Assembly (NCBI GenBank): GCA_965212545.1
Contig: CBDBVB010000006.1
Location: 124,001-188,000, forward strand
DNA from: JABDIP01 sp965212545
Lineage (GTDB): Bacteria > Pseudomonadota > Alphaproteobacteria > DSM-16000 > Inquilinaceae
Length of the DNA: 64,000 nt
Reading direction: 5' to 3'
Every line of letters begins with the position of its first letter. The stretch's first letter is position 1. Positions 28,564 to 38,674 of this stretch are shown piece after piece. A model generated the notes under the pieces. It did not search any database and was not told the DNA's origin. It saw only the letters and a program-made list of their open reading frames with translations. Both the position numbers and the translations under genes were made by a program.

Positions 28564-28592
28564 TTGACGCGCCCAGTTAACGCCCCCACATA
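28564..28592 (+). promoter_or_regulatory. Candidate promoter for hrcA-grpE
   Basis: TTGACG at 28564-28569 and CACATA at 28587-28592 have a 17-base spacer and lie 52 bp before the hrcA start, in the 191 bp rph-hrcA gap. The -35 is good, the -10 weak. No CIRCE inverted repeat was seen here. Confidence 0.35.
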
Positions 28593-28644
28593 GCGAAGCG
28601 CCTATATTGGAATCGAGAGGATTGTTCTGCACCCGCCCAAAGAC

Positions 28645-29709
28645 ATGATTGCAGAGCTGAGCGACCGGTCTCGCGAAGTCTTTCGTCAAATCGTCGACGC
28701 TTATGTGGAAACCGGCGAACCGATCGGCTCGCGCACCATTTCGCGCCGGCTCGGCCTTGACCTCTCTCCGGCGACGGTCCGCAATGTCATGGCCGATCTG
28801 GAAGAGTCCGGCCTGCTGTTCGCTCCGCACACCTCGGCCGGACGTTTGCCGACGGAGGCCGGGCTGCGCCTGTTCGTCCACGCCTTGATGGAGGTCGGCG
28901 ACGTCACCGAGAACGAGCGCGAGAATATCGAGGCGCAATGCGGTTCAGTCGGCCGCAATCCGGAAGAGGTTCTCGAGGAGGCGACCAGCGCCCTGTCCGG
29001 CCTGTCCAGCTGTGCCGGGCTGGTAATGGCGCCAAAGGCGGACCGGCCCCTGAAGCACATTGAATTCGTCAGCCTGTCTCCCGGTCGGGCCCTGGTGGTG
29101 ATGGTCAACGAGGACGGCATTGTCGAGAACCGGGTGGTCGAGCTGCCGCTGGGCATTCCCGCCGCATCTCTGATATCGGCCTCGAACTACCTCAGTTCCC
29201 GCCTGATCGGGCGAACGCTTGCCGAGGCGCGCGACGAAATTCTCCAGGAGATCGAGTTGCAGCGCAGCCAGCTCGACAAGCTGACCGCCAAGGTGGTGCA
29301 GGAGGGTCTGGCGACCTGGTCGGGTGAATCGAACGCCAGCGGCACGCTGATCGTAAAGGGCCAGTCGCGGCTGCTGAACGAGGTAAACGGGCTGGAGGAT
29401 CTGGAACGCATACGTTCCCTGTTCGAGATCCTGGAGACCAAGGATTCCATGCTGAAGATGCTGGACGCGGCCGGTCATGCGGACGGCGTTCAGATCTTCA
29501 TCGGCGCCGAGAGCGATCTATTCAGCCACACTGGCTGTTCGATGATCATTGCGCCATTCACGGACAAGCGCGAGCACATCGTCGGGGCCATCGGCGTCAT
29601 CGGGCCGACCCGACTCAATTATGCCCGCATCGTGCCGATGGTCGACTACACCGCCAAGGTGGTCGGCCGTCTGCTATGGAACAAGAAGGGCGATACCCAA
29701 GCAGCATGA
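28645..29709 (+). CDS. hrcA: Heat-inducible transcription repressor HrcA
   Basis: A 354-residue winged-helix repressor that holds down groE or dnaK operons by binding CIRCE elements and is tuned by GroEL. The DNA-binding start is LSDRSREVFRQIVDAYVETG, GSRTISRRLGLDLSPATVRN; the GAF-like core includes LKHIEFVSLSPGRALVVMV, and the end has GCSMIIAPFTDKREHIVGAIG and VIGPTRLNYARIVPMVDYTA. The grpE start overlaps its stop (ATGA), so the two are coupled. No CIRCE site occurs in this window, so its targets are probably elsewhere (groESL). Confidence 0.96.
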   Translation: MIAELSDRSREVFRQIVDAYVETGEPIGSRTISRRLGLDLSPATVRNVMADLEESGLLFAPHTSAGRLPTEAGLRLFVHALMEVGDVTENERENIEAQCGSVGRNPEEVLEEATSALSGLSSCAGLVMAPKADRPLKHIEFVSLSPGRALVVMVNEDGIVENRVVELPLGIPAASLISASNYLSSRLIGRTLAEARDEILQEIELQRSQLDKLTAKVVQEGLATWSGESNASGTLIVKGQSRLLNEVNGLEDLERIRSLFEILETKDSMLKMLDAAGHADGVQIFIGAESDLFSHTGCSMIIAPFTDKREHIVGAIGVIGPTRLNYARIVPMVDYTAKVVGRLLWNKKGDTQAA

Positions 29710-30473
29710 GTACCCCCGATCAGAATCCCGCCGGGCCGGGGCCCGAGGCGGAGAAGACCGAGTCCGCGCAACCTACCCCCTGCGCGCCTTCGGCCGAACC
29801 GGAACCCGCGGCACCGCCTGCCGCAGAGGCGGCCGCCGAGCCGCCGGCAGCGAAGCCGTCGATCCTGAAGACGTCGTCGATCCTGAAGAAAAAGCCGCCG
29901 GAACCTGAGCCGGCAGCGACCGAAGCCGCGGCGGAGACGACCACCGAACAGCCCGCGGAGCAGGCAGCCGAACCGCCTGCCGAGATCGAGCAGCTGAGGG
30001 AAGAGGCAGCTGCAATGAAGGATCAGCTGCTGCGCGCCCTGGCCGAGGTGGAAAACACCCGACGGCGCGCCGAGCGCGATCGCCAGGATATGGCGAAATA
30101 CGCGATCACCGATTTCGCTCGCGACCTGCTATCGACCGCCGATAATTTGAGGCGCGCGCTGGACGCGGTTCCGGCGGACGCGATCGGCCAGGATTCGGTG
30201 CTGACCAACCTGAATGACGGCGTGGCGGCGACCGAGCGCGAAATGCTGAACGCGTTCGAGAAATTCGGCGTCAAGAAGATCGAATCCCTGGACGAGAAGT
30301 TCGATCCGAACTTCCATCAGGCGATGTTCGAAGTTCCGGATTCGGGCAAGCCGGCCGGTATCATCGTCCAGGTCATCCAGGAAGGCTATATGATCCAGGA
30401 TCGGCTGCTGCGTCCGGCGCTGGTCGGCATCGCCAAGGCAGAACCGGCCCAGAAGGTCGACACCACTGCCTAG
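29706..30473 (+). CDS. grpE: Nucleotide exchange factor GrpE with long acidic N-terminal extension
   Basis: GrpE releases ADP from DnaK. The 255-residue protein has a conserved C-terminal part: long helices (MKDQLLRALAEVENTRRRAE), DFARDLLSTADNLRRALDA, and the beta-domain FDPNFHQAMFEVPDSGKPAG with GYMIQDRLLRPALVGIAK. The first 95 residues are low-complexity, rich in Ala, Pro and Glu, and carry a small internal duplication (SILKTSSILKKK). This extension is longer than usual and probably disordered. It is coupled to hrcA by a 4-bp overlap and convergent with the DUF1848 gene (4-bp overlap of stops). Confidence 0.95.
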   Translation: MSTPDQNPAGPGPEAEKTESAQPTPCAPSAEPEPAAPPAAEAAAEPPAAKPSILKTSSILKKKPPEPEPAATEAAAETTTEQPAEQAAEPPAEIEQLREEAAAMKDQLLRALAEVENTRRRAERDRQDMAKYAITDFARDLLSTADNLRRALDAVPADAIGQDSVLTNLNDGVAATEREMLNAFEKFGVKKIESLDEKFDPNFHQAMFEVPDSGKPAGIIVQVIQEGYMIQDRLLRPALVGIAKAEPAQKVDTTA

Positions 30474-31351
30474 CGCTTCGGCTGCAGGGCGGCAGCCGCA
30501 GGATCGTGGTTCTTGAATGCGCGGCGGGCGACGTCGCGCCGCTGCACCGCATAGCAATAGACGCAGCCATGCGGGCAAGTGTCGTAGGCGCCGATGTCCC
30601 GGCTCTCCGCGCAGAGGCACCCCGGACGATTGCCCTTGGTCCGCGCGCGGATCGGACGCCCGGCGACATCGGACAGGCGCTGGGCGTCGATGCAGCGGCT
30701 GGCGGCGGTTCCTTCGACAAGCAGTCCGGGCTGAGTGCACAGGGTCAGGGCCATGCAGTGGCCGGCGGCGATCGCCGCCAGGTCGCGCAACAGGGTTCGC
30801 TTCTCGTCCTCGCCCGGATCCCGCCAGGCGAAGTCATGCCGGTCGGCCGCATTCGCCAGATTACGTTCGGTCTTGCGATAGATTTGGGCAAAGGAGGTCA
30901 CGACCTCGTCGCATACCCCCGCCAGACGCCCTGCCAGATGGCCAAACATCTGCCGATGCCATGCGACCGGCGTCAGGTCGGTGACCAGGATCGGATCGTA
31001 ACGCCAGACCACCGAACGCGGGCCGTAGGTCTGGGAAAGCCGTCGGCAATGGTCGACCGCACGCTCGGCATCGGCGACCGCCTGCTCCAGGGCCGATGGA
31101 TAGCCGGTGATGGTGTAATGGACGATGAATGGTTGACCGGCATCGCGCAGCTCGGCCAGCACTGTCAGGAATGGGCGGATATTCCTCGTCCAGAAGACGA
31201 AACCGTCCACGGCCGGCCCGGTCAGCGGCACCTCGTAAGCCGGCCCACCATAGGGGTTCGCCACCCGGCACCACCCGTCTGTCAGACGATTTCGGAACCA
31301 GTCGCGATAGAAGGCCGGAATGTCGGTCCGGTAGCTGGCGGAGACAATCAT
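30470..31351 (-). CDS. DUF1848 family protein with C-terminal cysteine cluster
   Basis: A 293-residue protein starting IVSASYRTDIPAFYRDWF, then VFWTRNIRPFLTVLAEL and VVWRYDPILVTDLT, all typical of DUF1848. The C-terminus carries GNRPGCLCAESRDIGAYDTC and PHGCVYCYAVQ, a cysteine pattern like those that bind an Fe-S cluster in radical SAM-type folds. The function is not established. It lies between grpE and dnaK, on the opposite strand, so it interrupts a chaperone locus. Confidence 0.85.
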   Translation of the reverse strand: MIVSASYRTDIPAFYRDWFRNRLTDGWCRVANPYGGPAYEVPLTGPAVDGFVFWTRNIRPFLTVLAELRDAGQPFIVHYTITGYPSALEQAVADAERAVDHCRRLSQTYGPRSVVWRYDPILVTDLTPVAWHRQMFGHLAGRLAGVCDEVVTSFAQIYRKTERNLANAADRHDFAWRDPGEDEKRTLLRDLAAIAAGHCMALTLCTQPGLLVEGTAASRCIDAQRLSDVAGRPIRARTKGNRPGCLCAESRDIGAYDTCPHGCVYCYAVQRRDVARRAFKNHDPAAAALQPKR

Positions 31352-31476
31352 CGGGTCCTCGGTAGAAGATTCCGCGGATCATACAGACTACCAATTCCCA
31401 TTGGCGCGTGCGCTGCCGGCTAGGTGAGTCCGCGTCAAGGATTTGCAAATGAGCCTGCATCCACAATATCGGAGTG

Positions 31477-32187
31477 ATGCCTAACGCGCCCCCGCCGCCT
31501 TCGACCGGCGACAAGAACCTGACCGACTCCGGCGTCAAGCCGCCGAATCCGCCGGCTTTCAATGTGCCGCCGGTGACGCTGACGGCAGCCGGAGTCCTGA
31601 TTGCGGCGTTCGCCATCCTGACATTGATGCCGGTTGCGTGGACGGTCGGCATCATCGAAGTATTCGCATTCAGGCCGATCGTTGTCGCCGCGGCGTTGCG
31701 TGATCCTCTTCAGATCCAATCGGCGGTCGCGGCACTGACTTTGGTGACATATGCGTTGATCCACATCGACGGCATTCACGTCGCGCTGAATGTCGGTTTC
31801 CTGCTGGCGTTTGGCGGCGGGTGCGAGCGCCTGTTCGGGCGTCGGCGCTTTCTCACGATCCTCATCCTGACTGCGATCGCCGGCGCCGGCGCCAAGCTTG
31901 CCGTGGACTGGAACGCGCCGATCGTGATGTATGGAGCCTCCGGCGCAGTATTTGGCTGCATGGGGGCGTTCGTCCGGCTGATGATCGGCGGGCCGCCGAA
32001 ATTGCGCCGAATGGGTCTGATATTGCTGCTCTCGCTGGTGGTCACGAACGGTATCGTGACATTTGTCGGTCCACAGATTCTCGGCGTCGAAGCAGGCATC
32101 GCATGGGATGCCCATGTCGGCGGCTTCGTGGCGGGCGTGCTGCTGGGCTGGCGGCCGCGGCCGCGAGTCGCACCGGCCGCGGTCTGA
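31477..32187 (+). CDS. Rhomboid-family intramembrane serine protease
   Basis: A 236-residue membrane protein with about six helices. The catalytic Ser is in YGASGAVFGCMGA and the His in WDAHVGGFVAG, at the positions expected for a rhomboid Ser-His dyad; HIDGIHVALNVGFLLAFGGG matches the conserved HxxxN region of helix 2. The first 33 residues are cytoplasmic and Pro-rich. Start choice: ATG at 31477 follows GGAG closely, with an in-frame GTG at 31474. Rhomboids cleave membrane protein substrates; none is indicated here. It is upstream of dnaK with a 235 bp gap containing a heat-shock-type promoter. Confidence 0.85.
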   Translation: MPNAPPPPSTGDKNLTDSGVKPPNPPAFNVPPVTLTAAGVLIAAFAILTLMPVAWTVGIIEVFAFRPIVVAAALRDPLQIQSAVAALTLVTYALIHIDGIHVALNVGFLLAFGGGCERLFGRRRFLTILILTAIAGAGAKLAVDWNAPIVMYGASGAVFGCMGAFVRLMIGGPPKLRRMGLILLLSLVVTNGIVTFVGPQILGVEAGIAWDAHVGGFVAGVLLGWRPRPRVAPAAV

Positions 32188-32266
32188 AAGCCTTTGTTCA
32201 CCGCGCCCCGTTACAATTGTCTTACAAATATCCCCAACGATTGTGAGGAAAGGGCCGCGCGCCCGG

Positions 32267-32294
32267 TTGCAGGCCAGTCGCGCCACCCCTATAT
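32267..32294 (+). promoter_or_regulatory. Candidate RpoH (sigma32)-type promoter for dnaK
   Basis: TTGCAG at 32267-32272, 13 bases, then CCCCTATAT at 32286-32294. The C-rich -10 is characteristic of heat-shock promoters, with the -35 close to the CTTGAA consensus. It lies about 130 bp upstream of dnaK, giving a long leader. Inferred from sequence. Confidence 0.55.
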
Positions 32295-32422
32295 CTCCCG
32301 TTAATCCTGCATCGCGTGGCCGACGGGCTGCGGCGCTGCATGAATCATGGTTAATTGTCAGGGGACCCCAGGGTGCCGCCCTTTGGGCCTTCGGGGATCT
32401 GCCAGGAAGAAACGAGGAATTC

Positions 32423-34354
<1,932 letters not shown>

Positions 34355-34386
34355 CGCCCGGCGACCATCCCGGAATGCGTATTTCG

Positions 34387-34419
34387 CCCCGGTCATTGCC
34401 GTCCCAGGCATGGCCGGGG
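34387..34419 (+). terminator. Hairpin between dnaK and dnaJ
   Basis: CCCCGG at 34387 pairs with CCGGGG ending at 34419, with inner pairing of CAT/ATG and GCC/GGC and a small loop. There is no T-tract, only CCCCTTG after it. Likely a partial attenuator or processing site that lowers dnaJ relative to dnaK. Confidence 0.5.
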
Positions 34420-34487
34420 CCCCTTGTAACTGATATCCCGGCGGGGCGCCGCCGACCAGGAGCGGGTTCAGGATCCCGCAAGGTCAG

Positions 34488-35621
34488 ATGGACGGCATGA
34501 GCAAGCAGGATTACTACGAGCTCTTGGGCGTCTCGCGCGATGTCGGCCAGTCCGAGCTCAAGAAGGCCTATCGCGCACAGGCGATGAAGTATCACCCGGA
34601 CCGTAATTCAGGGGATCCGGAAGCCGAGCACAAATTCAAGGAAGTCAGCGAGGCCTATGAAGTCCTGAAGGACGACCAGAAGCGGGCCGCCTATGACCGC
34701 TATGGCCACGCCGCCTTCGAGAACGGCGCGGGCGGCCGGGCCGGTGGCTTCGATTTCGGCTTCAGCGGCGGGTTCGCGGATATCTTCGAGGAGATGTTCG
34801 GCGATGTCATGGGCGGTCGCCGAACCCGGGCCGGCCGCGGCAACGACATGCGGTTCAATCTGGAAATCGCCCTGGAAGAGGCGTTCTCAGGCAAGCAGGC
34901 CACGATCCGGGTACCGGGATCGGTCGTCTGCGAGCCGTGCAAGGGATCGGGCGCCACCGGCGGCACCGAGCCGGTCAGTTGCCGCACCTGTGGCGGCATC
35001 GGCAAGGTGCGCACCCAGCAGGGTTTCTTCACCATCGAGCGCACCTGCCCAAGCTGTTCGGGCGTCGGTCGCGTGATCACCGACCCATGCCGCAATTGCT
35101 CCGGATCGGGCCGGGTGCGCAAGGACCGCTCGCTGCAGGTCAACATCCCGGCCGGTGTCGAGGACGGCACCCGGATCCGGCTGGCGGGCGAGGGCGAGGC
35201 CGGCCTGCACGGCGCGGAGGCGGGCGATCTGTACATCTTTCTGTCGGTACGTCCGCATCAGCTTTTTCAGCGCGACGGCGCCGACATCTATTGCCGCGTG
35301 CCGATCCCGATGGTCACCGCGGCCCTTGGCGGACCGGTCGAGGTGCCGGTAGTCGACGGCGGCCGGGCCGAGGTCACAATCCCGGCTGGAGCCCAGGCCG
35401 GCGCCCAGTTCCGCCTGCGCGGCAAGGGCATGACGGTCCTGCATTCCAAGTCGCGCGGCGACATGTATGTCCAGGTCCAGGTAGAAACCCCGGTCAGCCT
35501 GAACAAGCGCCAGCGCGAACTGCTGGAGGAATTCCAGGACGAGGGCGGCGAGAAGACCCACCCGGAAAGCCATGGCTTCTTCGCCAAGGCGAAGGAATTC
35601 TTCGAGAATCTGAAGGACTGA
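34488..35621 (+). CDS. dnaJ: Chaperone DnaJ (Hsp40)
   Basis: A 377-residue type I DnaJ: J domain with HPD motif (YHPDRNSGDP), a Gly/Phe-rich stretch (GGFDFGFSGGFADIFEEMFG), four zinc CxxCxGxG repeats (CEPCKGSG, CRTCGGIG, CPSCSGVG, CRNCSGSG) and the C-terminal substrate domains. It stimulates DnaK ATPase and hands over clients. Two in-frame ATGs exist; 34488 has AAGG four bases before it, while 34497 (MSKQDYYELLG) matches the family start. It follows dnaK by 133 bp with a hairpin between. Confidence 0.97.
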   Translation: MDGMSKQDYYELLGVSRDVGQSELKKAYRAQAMKYHPDRNSGDPEAEHKFKEVSEAYEVLKDDQKRAAYDRYGHAAFENGAGGRAGGFDFGFSGGFADIFEEMFGDVMGGRRTRAGRGNDMRFNLEIALEEAFSGKQATIRVPGSVVCEPCKGSGATGGTEPVSCRTCGGIGKVRTQQGFFTIERTCPSCSGVGRVITDPCRNCSGSGRVRKDRSLQVNIPAGVEDGTRIRLAGEGEAGLHGAEAGDLYIFLSVRPHQLFQRDGADIYCRVPIPMVTAALGGPVEVPVVDGGRAEVTIPAGAQAGAQFRLRGKGMTVLHSKSRGDMYVQVQVETPVSLNKRQRELLEEFQDEGGEKTHPESHGFFAKAKEFFENLKD

Positions 35622-35628
35622 ACCGGCG

Positions 35629-36426
35629 CTAGTCGGTGTCCGGCCGATCCGGCGCGACCACCTCGCCGTGCAGATCGTGACTGTGGTCGTGGTGGTGCTG
35701 ATAGACTGCCAGGGCGTCTTCCGCCGTAGAGCCGAACAGGGACAGGTATTCTGGATGGCGCGACACCGCCTCCGGATGGCCTTCGCAGCAGACATGGGTG
35801 TTCAGGCACACGACGCGGTCGGTTTCGGCCATGACCAGATGCAGGTCGTGGCTGATCAGCAGGACCCCGCAGCCGCGGCCGCGGCGCAGCCGGTCGATCA
35901 GGCGGAACATAGCCGCCTGGCCGCCGACATCGATCCCCTGATTGGGTTCGTCCAGCACCAGCAGATCGGGTTCGCGCATCAAGGCCCGCGCGATCAGGAC
36001 CCGCTGGGTCTCCCCGCCGGACAGGTCCTGCACCGGCTGGTCGATCACCTCGGGCACGCCGACCTCGCCGAGCAGCCGCGCCAAGGTGGCATCGTCGGCG
36101 CGGCCCCATAACCGAAGGAACCGGCGGACCGTCATCGGCAAGGTCGCGTCGATCGACAATTTCTGCGGCAAATAGCCCACGGTGATGTCGGACCGCCGCT
36201 CCACCCGCCCGCTTGACGGCTTGACCAGCCCCAGCAACGCCCGCACCAGAGTGCTCTTGCCGGCGCCGTTCGGCCCGATCAGGGTCACCACCTCGCCCGG
36301 CCGGACCTCCAGATCGATCGCCGACAGCACGGTCCGGCCGCCGAATCGCACGGACAGGCCGTACGCCGCCACCAGCGGCGGTGCATCGGCACGGGTATCC
36401 AGAGCTGAAGTGTTCATGACATCCAT
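35629..36426 (-). CDS. znuC: Zinc ABC transporter ATPase ZnuC, orphan, with His-rich tail
   Basis: A 265-residue ABC ATPase: Walker A LIGPNGAGKST, Q-loop VGYLPQKLSI, signature LSGGETQRVLIARAL, Walker B LLVLDEP with NQGIDVGGQ, H-loop SHDLHLVM. The metal-uptake type is shown by NTHVCCEGHPEAVSRHPEY and a His-rich C-terminal tail (YQHHHDHSHDLHGE), typical of ZnuC. It would power zinc import with ZnuA and ZnuB, but neither is adjacent. Its 5' flank is a 404 bp gap containing a palindromic element rather than the usual divergent znuA. Confidence 0.88.
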   Translation of the reverse strand: MDVMNTSALDTRADAPPLVAAYGLSVRFGGRTVLSAIDLEVRPGEVVTLIGPNGAGKSTLVRALLGLVKPSSGRVERRSDITVGYLPQKLSIDATLPMTVRRFLRLWGRADDATLARLLGEVGVPEVIDQPVQDLSGGETQRVLIARALMREPDLLVLDEPNQGIDVGGQAAMFRLIDRLRRGRGCGVLLISHDLHLVMAETDRVVCLNTHVCCEGHPEAVSRHPEYLSLFGSTAEDALAVYQHHHDHSHDLHGEVVAPDRPDTD

Positions 36427-36532
36427 TATCGAACTGCGGTCGAGACCATGGCCGAGGGCCCGCGTCCGGGCAACCGTAAGTTGGCCGCAGCGGCTGCCGG
36501 TTGCCTCGTTTGCAGCCGCCTTCTGTGCTCAA

Positions 36533-36789
36533 ACCATGGAGCGTTGATAACGACGCATTTGATGGCGCGCAACGGCCCGCCGGATAGGCGCGGGTCGCGG
36601 CGCGATGCAGCGCATCGGGCAAGGCCCGCAACGCGCCCGGCGGGCCGCTGCGCGCCACCTCAGGCCGTTTTCCCTATTCCGCCCGCTGCGTTGCGCTCCG
36701 CTTGCGGTGCGCAGCACCGCCGCGCGGACCGCGCCTGACGGGCGGAATAGGGAAAACGGTCAAATGGGTCGTTATCAACGCTCCTTGGT
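36533..36789. mobile_element. MITE-like foldback element, about 257 bp, no ORF
   Basis: The element has long terminal inverted repeats: about 30 bp from 36533 and the complement ending at 36789 match except at two positions (core GAGCGTTGATAACGAC at 36539-36554). Inside are two further near-perfect inverted repeats: 36564-36583 with 36637-36656 (19 of 20), and 36665-36685 with 36739-36759 (21 of 21, includes TTTTCCCTATTCCGCC). Each of these has its own small inner stem. It can thus fold as a stem topped by two large arms. No target-site duplication is obvious and no coding frame fits. It occupies most of the gap between znuC and dapB, which otherwise holds nothing clear. Confidence 0.75.
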
Positions 36790-36830
36790 ATTGTATCCTC
36801 GGCCAAGTGGGCGAGGCTCGGAGAGGATTG

Positions 36831-37631
36831 ATGAGGATCGGCATTGTTGGCGCGGATGGGCGCATGGGGCGGATGCTGCTGCGAGAGGTGATCGGTTCGG
36901 ATTCCTGCGAGTTGATCGGCGCGATATCCCAGCATGACAGCTCGTCGGAGCACGTCGATGCCGGCATGCTGGCCGGGCTGGATCCATGCGGCGTGCGCAT
37001 CGGCGAGGATCCGGTGCCCTTGTTCGCCGATGCGGATGCGGTCATCGACTTCACCGTCCCCGAGGCGACGGTGGCCTATTCCGCCCTGGCGGCCCAAGGC
37101 AAGACCGTGCACGTGATCGGCACAACCGGGCTGAGCGCCGAACAGGAAGAGGCGCTGCATCGCGCCGCCCGCCATACCCAGCTGGTCTACGCACCGAATA
37201 TGAGCATGGCGGTCAACCTGCTTTTCGCCGTGACGCGGCAGGTCGCTGGCATCCTGGGCGATGAATTCGACATCGAGATCGTCGAGATGCATCACCGCCA
37301 CAAGGTCGACGCGCCGTCCGGCACCGCGCTTGGCCTCGGGCGGGCCGCCGCCGAAGGGCGCGGCGTCGACCTGGACGAGCGGGCGGCCCGCGGTCGCGAC
37401 GGCCATACCGGCGAGCGTCGCCCCGGCGATATCGGCTTTGCCGCGCTGCGCGGCGGTGAGGTGGTGGGCGATCACAGCGTCGTCTTCGCCGGCCCCGGAG
37501 AGCGACTGGAGCTGACCCATAAGGCGGCCGGCCGCGAGATCTATGCCCGCGGCGCACTCAGGGCCGCGCTCTGGGCCCATGGCAAGCCGCCGGGCCTTTA
37601 CGGTATGGCTGACGTGCTGGGATTGTCCTAG
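36831..37631 (+). CDS. dapB: 4-hydroxy-tetrahydrodipicolinate reductase
   Basis: A 266-residue NAD(P)H enzyme in lysine and diaminopimelate synthesis. N-terminal Rossmann motif MRIGIVGADGRMGRMLL, VIDFTVPEA, GTTGLSAEQ, and the catalytic signature MHHRHKVDAPSGTAL. The ATG at 36831 follows GGAGAGG closely. Normal length. It stands alone, followed by a strong terminator, and is preceded by the palindromic element ending 41 bp upstream, which may affect its expression. Confidence 0.97.
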   Translation: MRIGIVGADGRMGRMLLREVIGSDSCELIGAISQHDSSSEHVDAGMLAGLDPCGVRIGEDPVPLFADADAVIDFTVPEATVAYSALAAQGKTVHVIGTTGLSAEQEEALHRAARHTQLVYAPNMSMAVNLLFAVTRQVAGILGDEFDIEIVEMHHRHKVDAPSGTALGLGRAAAEGRGVDLDERAARGRDGHTGERRPGDIGFAALRGGEVVGDHSVVFAGPGERLELTHKAAGREIYARGALRAALWAHGKPPGLYGMADVLGLS

Positions 37632-37683
37632 ATCGGGGTGATTCGAAGTCGTCTCGACTTCGAATCTGAATCCCGGTCTTTTT
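37631..37683 (+). terminator. Two-tier hairpin terminator after dapB, copy of a short repeat
   Basis: An 11-bp perfect inner stem (ATTCGAAGTCG at 37641-37651 with 37655-37665, loop TCT) is enclosed by an outer stem (GATCGGG at 37631-37637 with CCCGGTC at 37672-37678), followed at once by TTTTT at 37679-37683. This is a good intrinsic terminator. The same arrangement recurs after the pyrophosphatase fusion gene at 46759. Confidence 0.8.
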
Positions 37684-37701
37684 CAGGGTTCTAGAGAACG
37701 A

Positions 37702-38595
37702 TCAGGCGCTGATCGCCTCCCGCTGGCCGGCTTCCCAGGCCAGCAGCGCCCGCTTGCGAGTTTCGCCCCAGCGGTAATTGTGGATCGCGCCGGATTTCAG
37801 GATCACACGGTGGCATGGGATGATCACCGCGACCGGGTTATGCCCGACCGCGCTGCCGACCGCCCGAACCGCCGCCGGGCTGCCGATCGCCTCGGCGACC
37901 TGCTGGTAGCTGGCGACCCGGCCCGGCGGAATGCGTAGCAACGCCTGCCAGACCTTGACCTGGAAATTGGTGCCGCGCAGCAGTAGAGGCGGCATGCGGC
38001 CGTGCGATCCGGCGCCGCCGAACACCTGGTCGGCGATCTCGGCCACGGCGGCATCGTCCCGCACCAGGGTGGCGGCGGCCCATTCCGCCGAAAGCTCCGC
38101 GGCCGGGTCGGCCGTCGCGTCGGCGAAACCCAGCCAACAGATGCCCCGTTCGGTCAGCCCGATTACCACTCGCCCAAAGGGACTGTCATGCACCCCGTAG
38201 CGGATGACGAGATCCTGACCACGGGCCTTGTATTCGCCGGGCGTCATCGCCTCGCAGGCGACGAACAGATCGTGCAGCCGCCCCGGACCGGACAGTCCGA
38301 CATCCAGCGCCGTGCCCAACACGCTTTCATCGCCAGCGAGCAGGGATTTGGCGTGCTCTACAGTCAGGTACTGGGCGAATCGCTTGGGGCTGATGCCGGC
38401 CCACCGCTTGAAGATGCGCTGGAAATGGTGCGGATGCAGCCCGGCGATCGCCGCCACCTCCTCGAGGCTCGGTTGCTCGTCGTAGTGCTCGACAAGATAG
38501 CGGATCGCCGCCGCCACCATCGGATAGTGGGGCTGGTCGTTGTCCGCCGGGGCGGGGTCAGGGTCGAATTCGTCGGTCTTCATGGCGTATGTCAT
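37702..38595 (-). CDS. AraC-type HTH / methylated-DNA-cysteine methyltransferase
   Basis: A 297-residue protein: AraC-family DNA-binding part (SLEEVAAIAGLHPHHFQRIF, KRWAGISPKRFAQY) followed by an MGMT domain with the alkyl-acceptor Cys261 in IIPCHRVI and GRVASYQQVAEAIGSP. It resembles Ada without the N-terminal zinc phosphotriester-repair domain, so it removes alkyl groups from O6-methylguanine and may also regulate. The ATG at 38595 has GGAG nine bases upstream; a second ATG lies at 38583. Nearby nth also serves DNA repair. Confidence 0.93.
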   Translation of the reverse strand: MTYAMKTDEFDPDPAPADNDQPHYPMVAAAIRYLVEHYDEQPSLEEVAAIAGLHPHHFQRIFKRWAGISPKRFAQYLTVEHAKSLLAGDESVLGTALDVGLSGPGRLHDLFVACEAMTPGEYKARGQDLVIRYGVHDSPFGRVVIGLTERGICWLGFADATADPAAELSAEWAAATLVRDDAAVAEIADQVFGGAGSHGRMPPLLLRGTNFQVKVWQALLRIPPGRVASYQQVAEAIGSPAAVRAVGSAVGHNPVAVIIPCHRVILKSGAIHNYRWGETRKRALLAWEAGQREAISA

Positions 38596-38674
38596 TGTCC
38601 GGCACTCCGTGCGTGGGATGCCAGTGTTTATCGTTCCCCGGCCATTGCGGCCAACCCGGTTCTTGCGGCCGTGT

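Noticed and set aside
34355..34487. A possible riboswitch or thermometer in the dnaK-dnaJ gap
   Set aside because: Only one hairpin is visible and it does not cover the dnaJ ribosome site.
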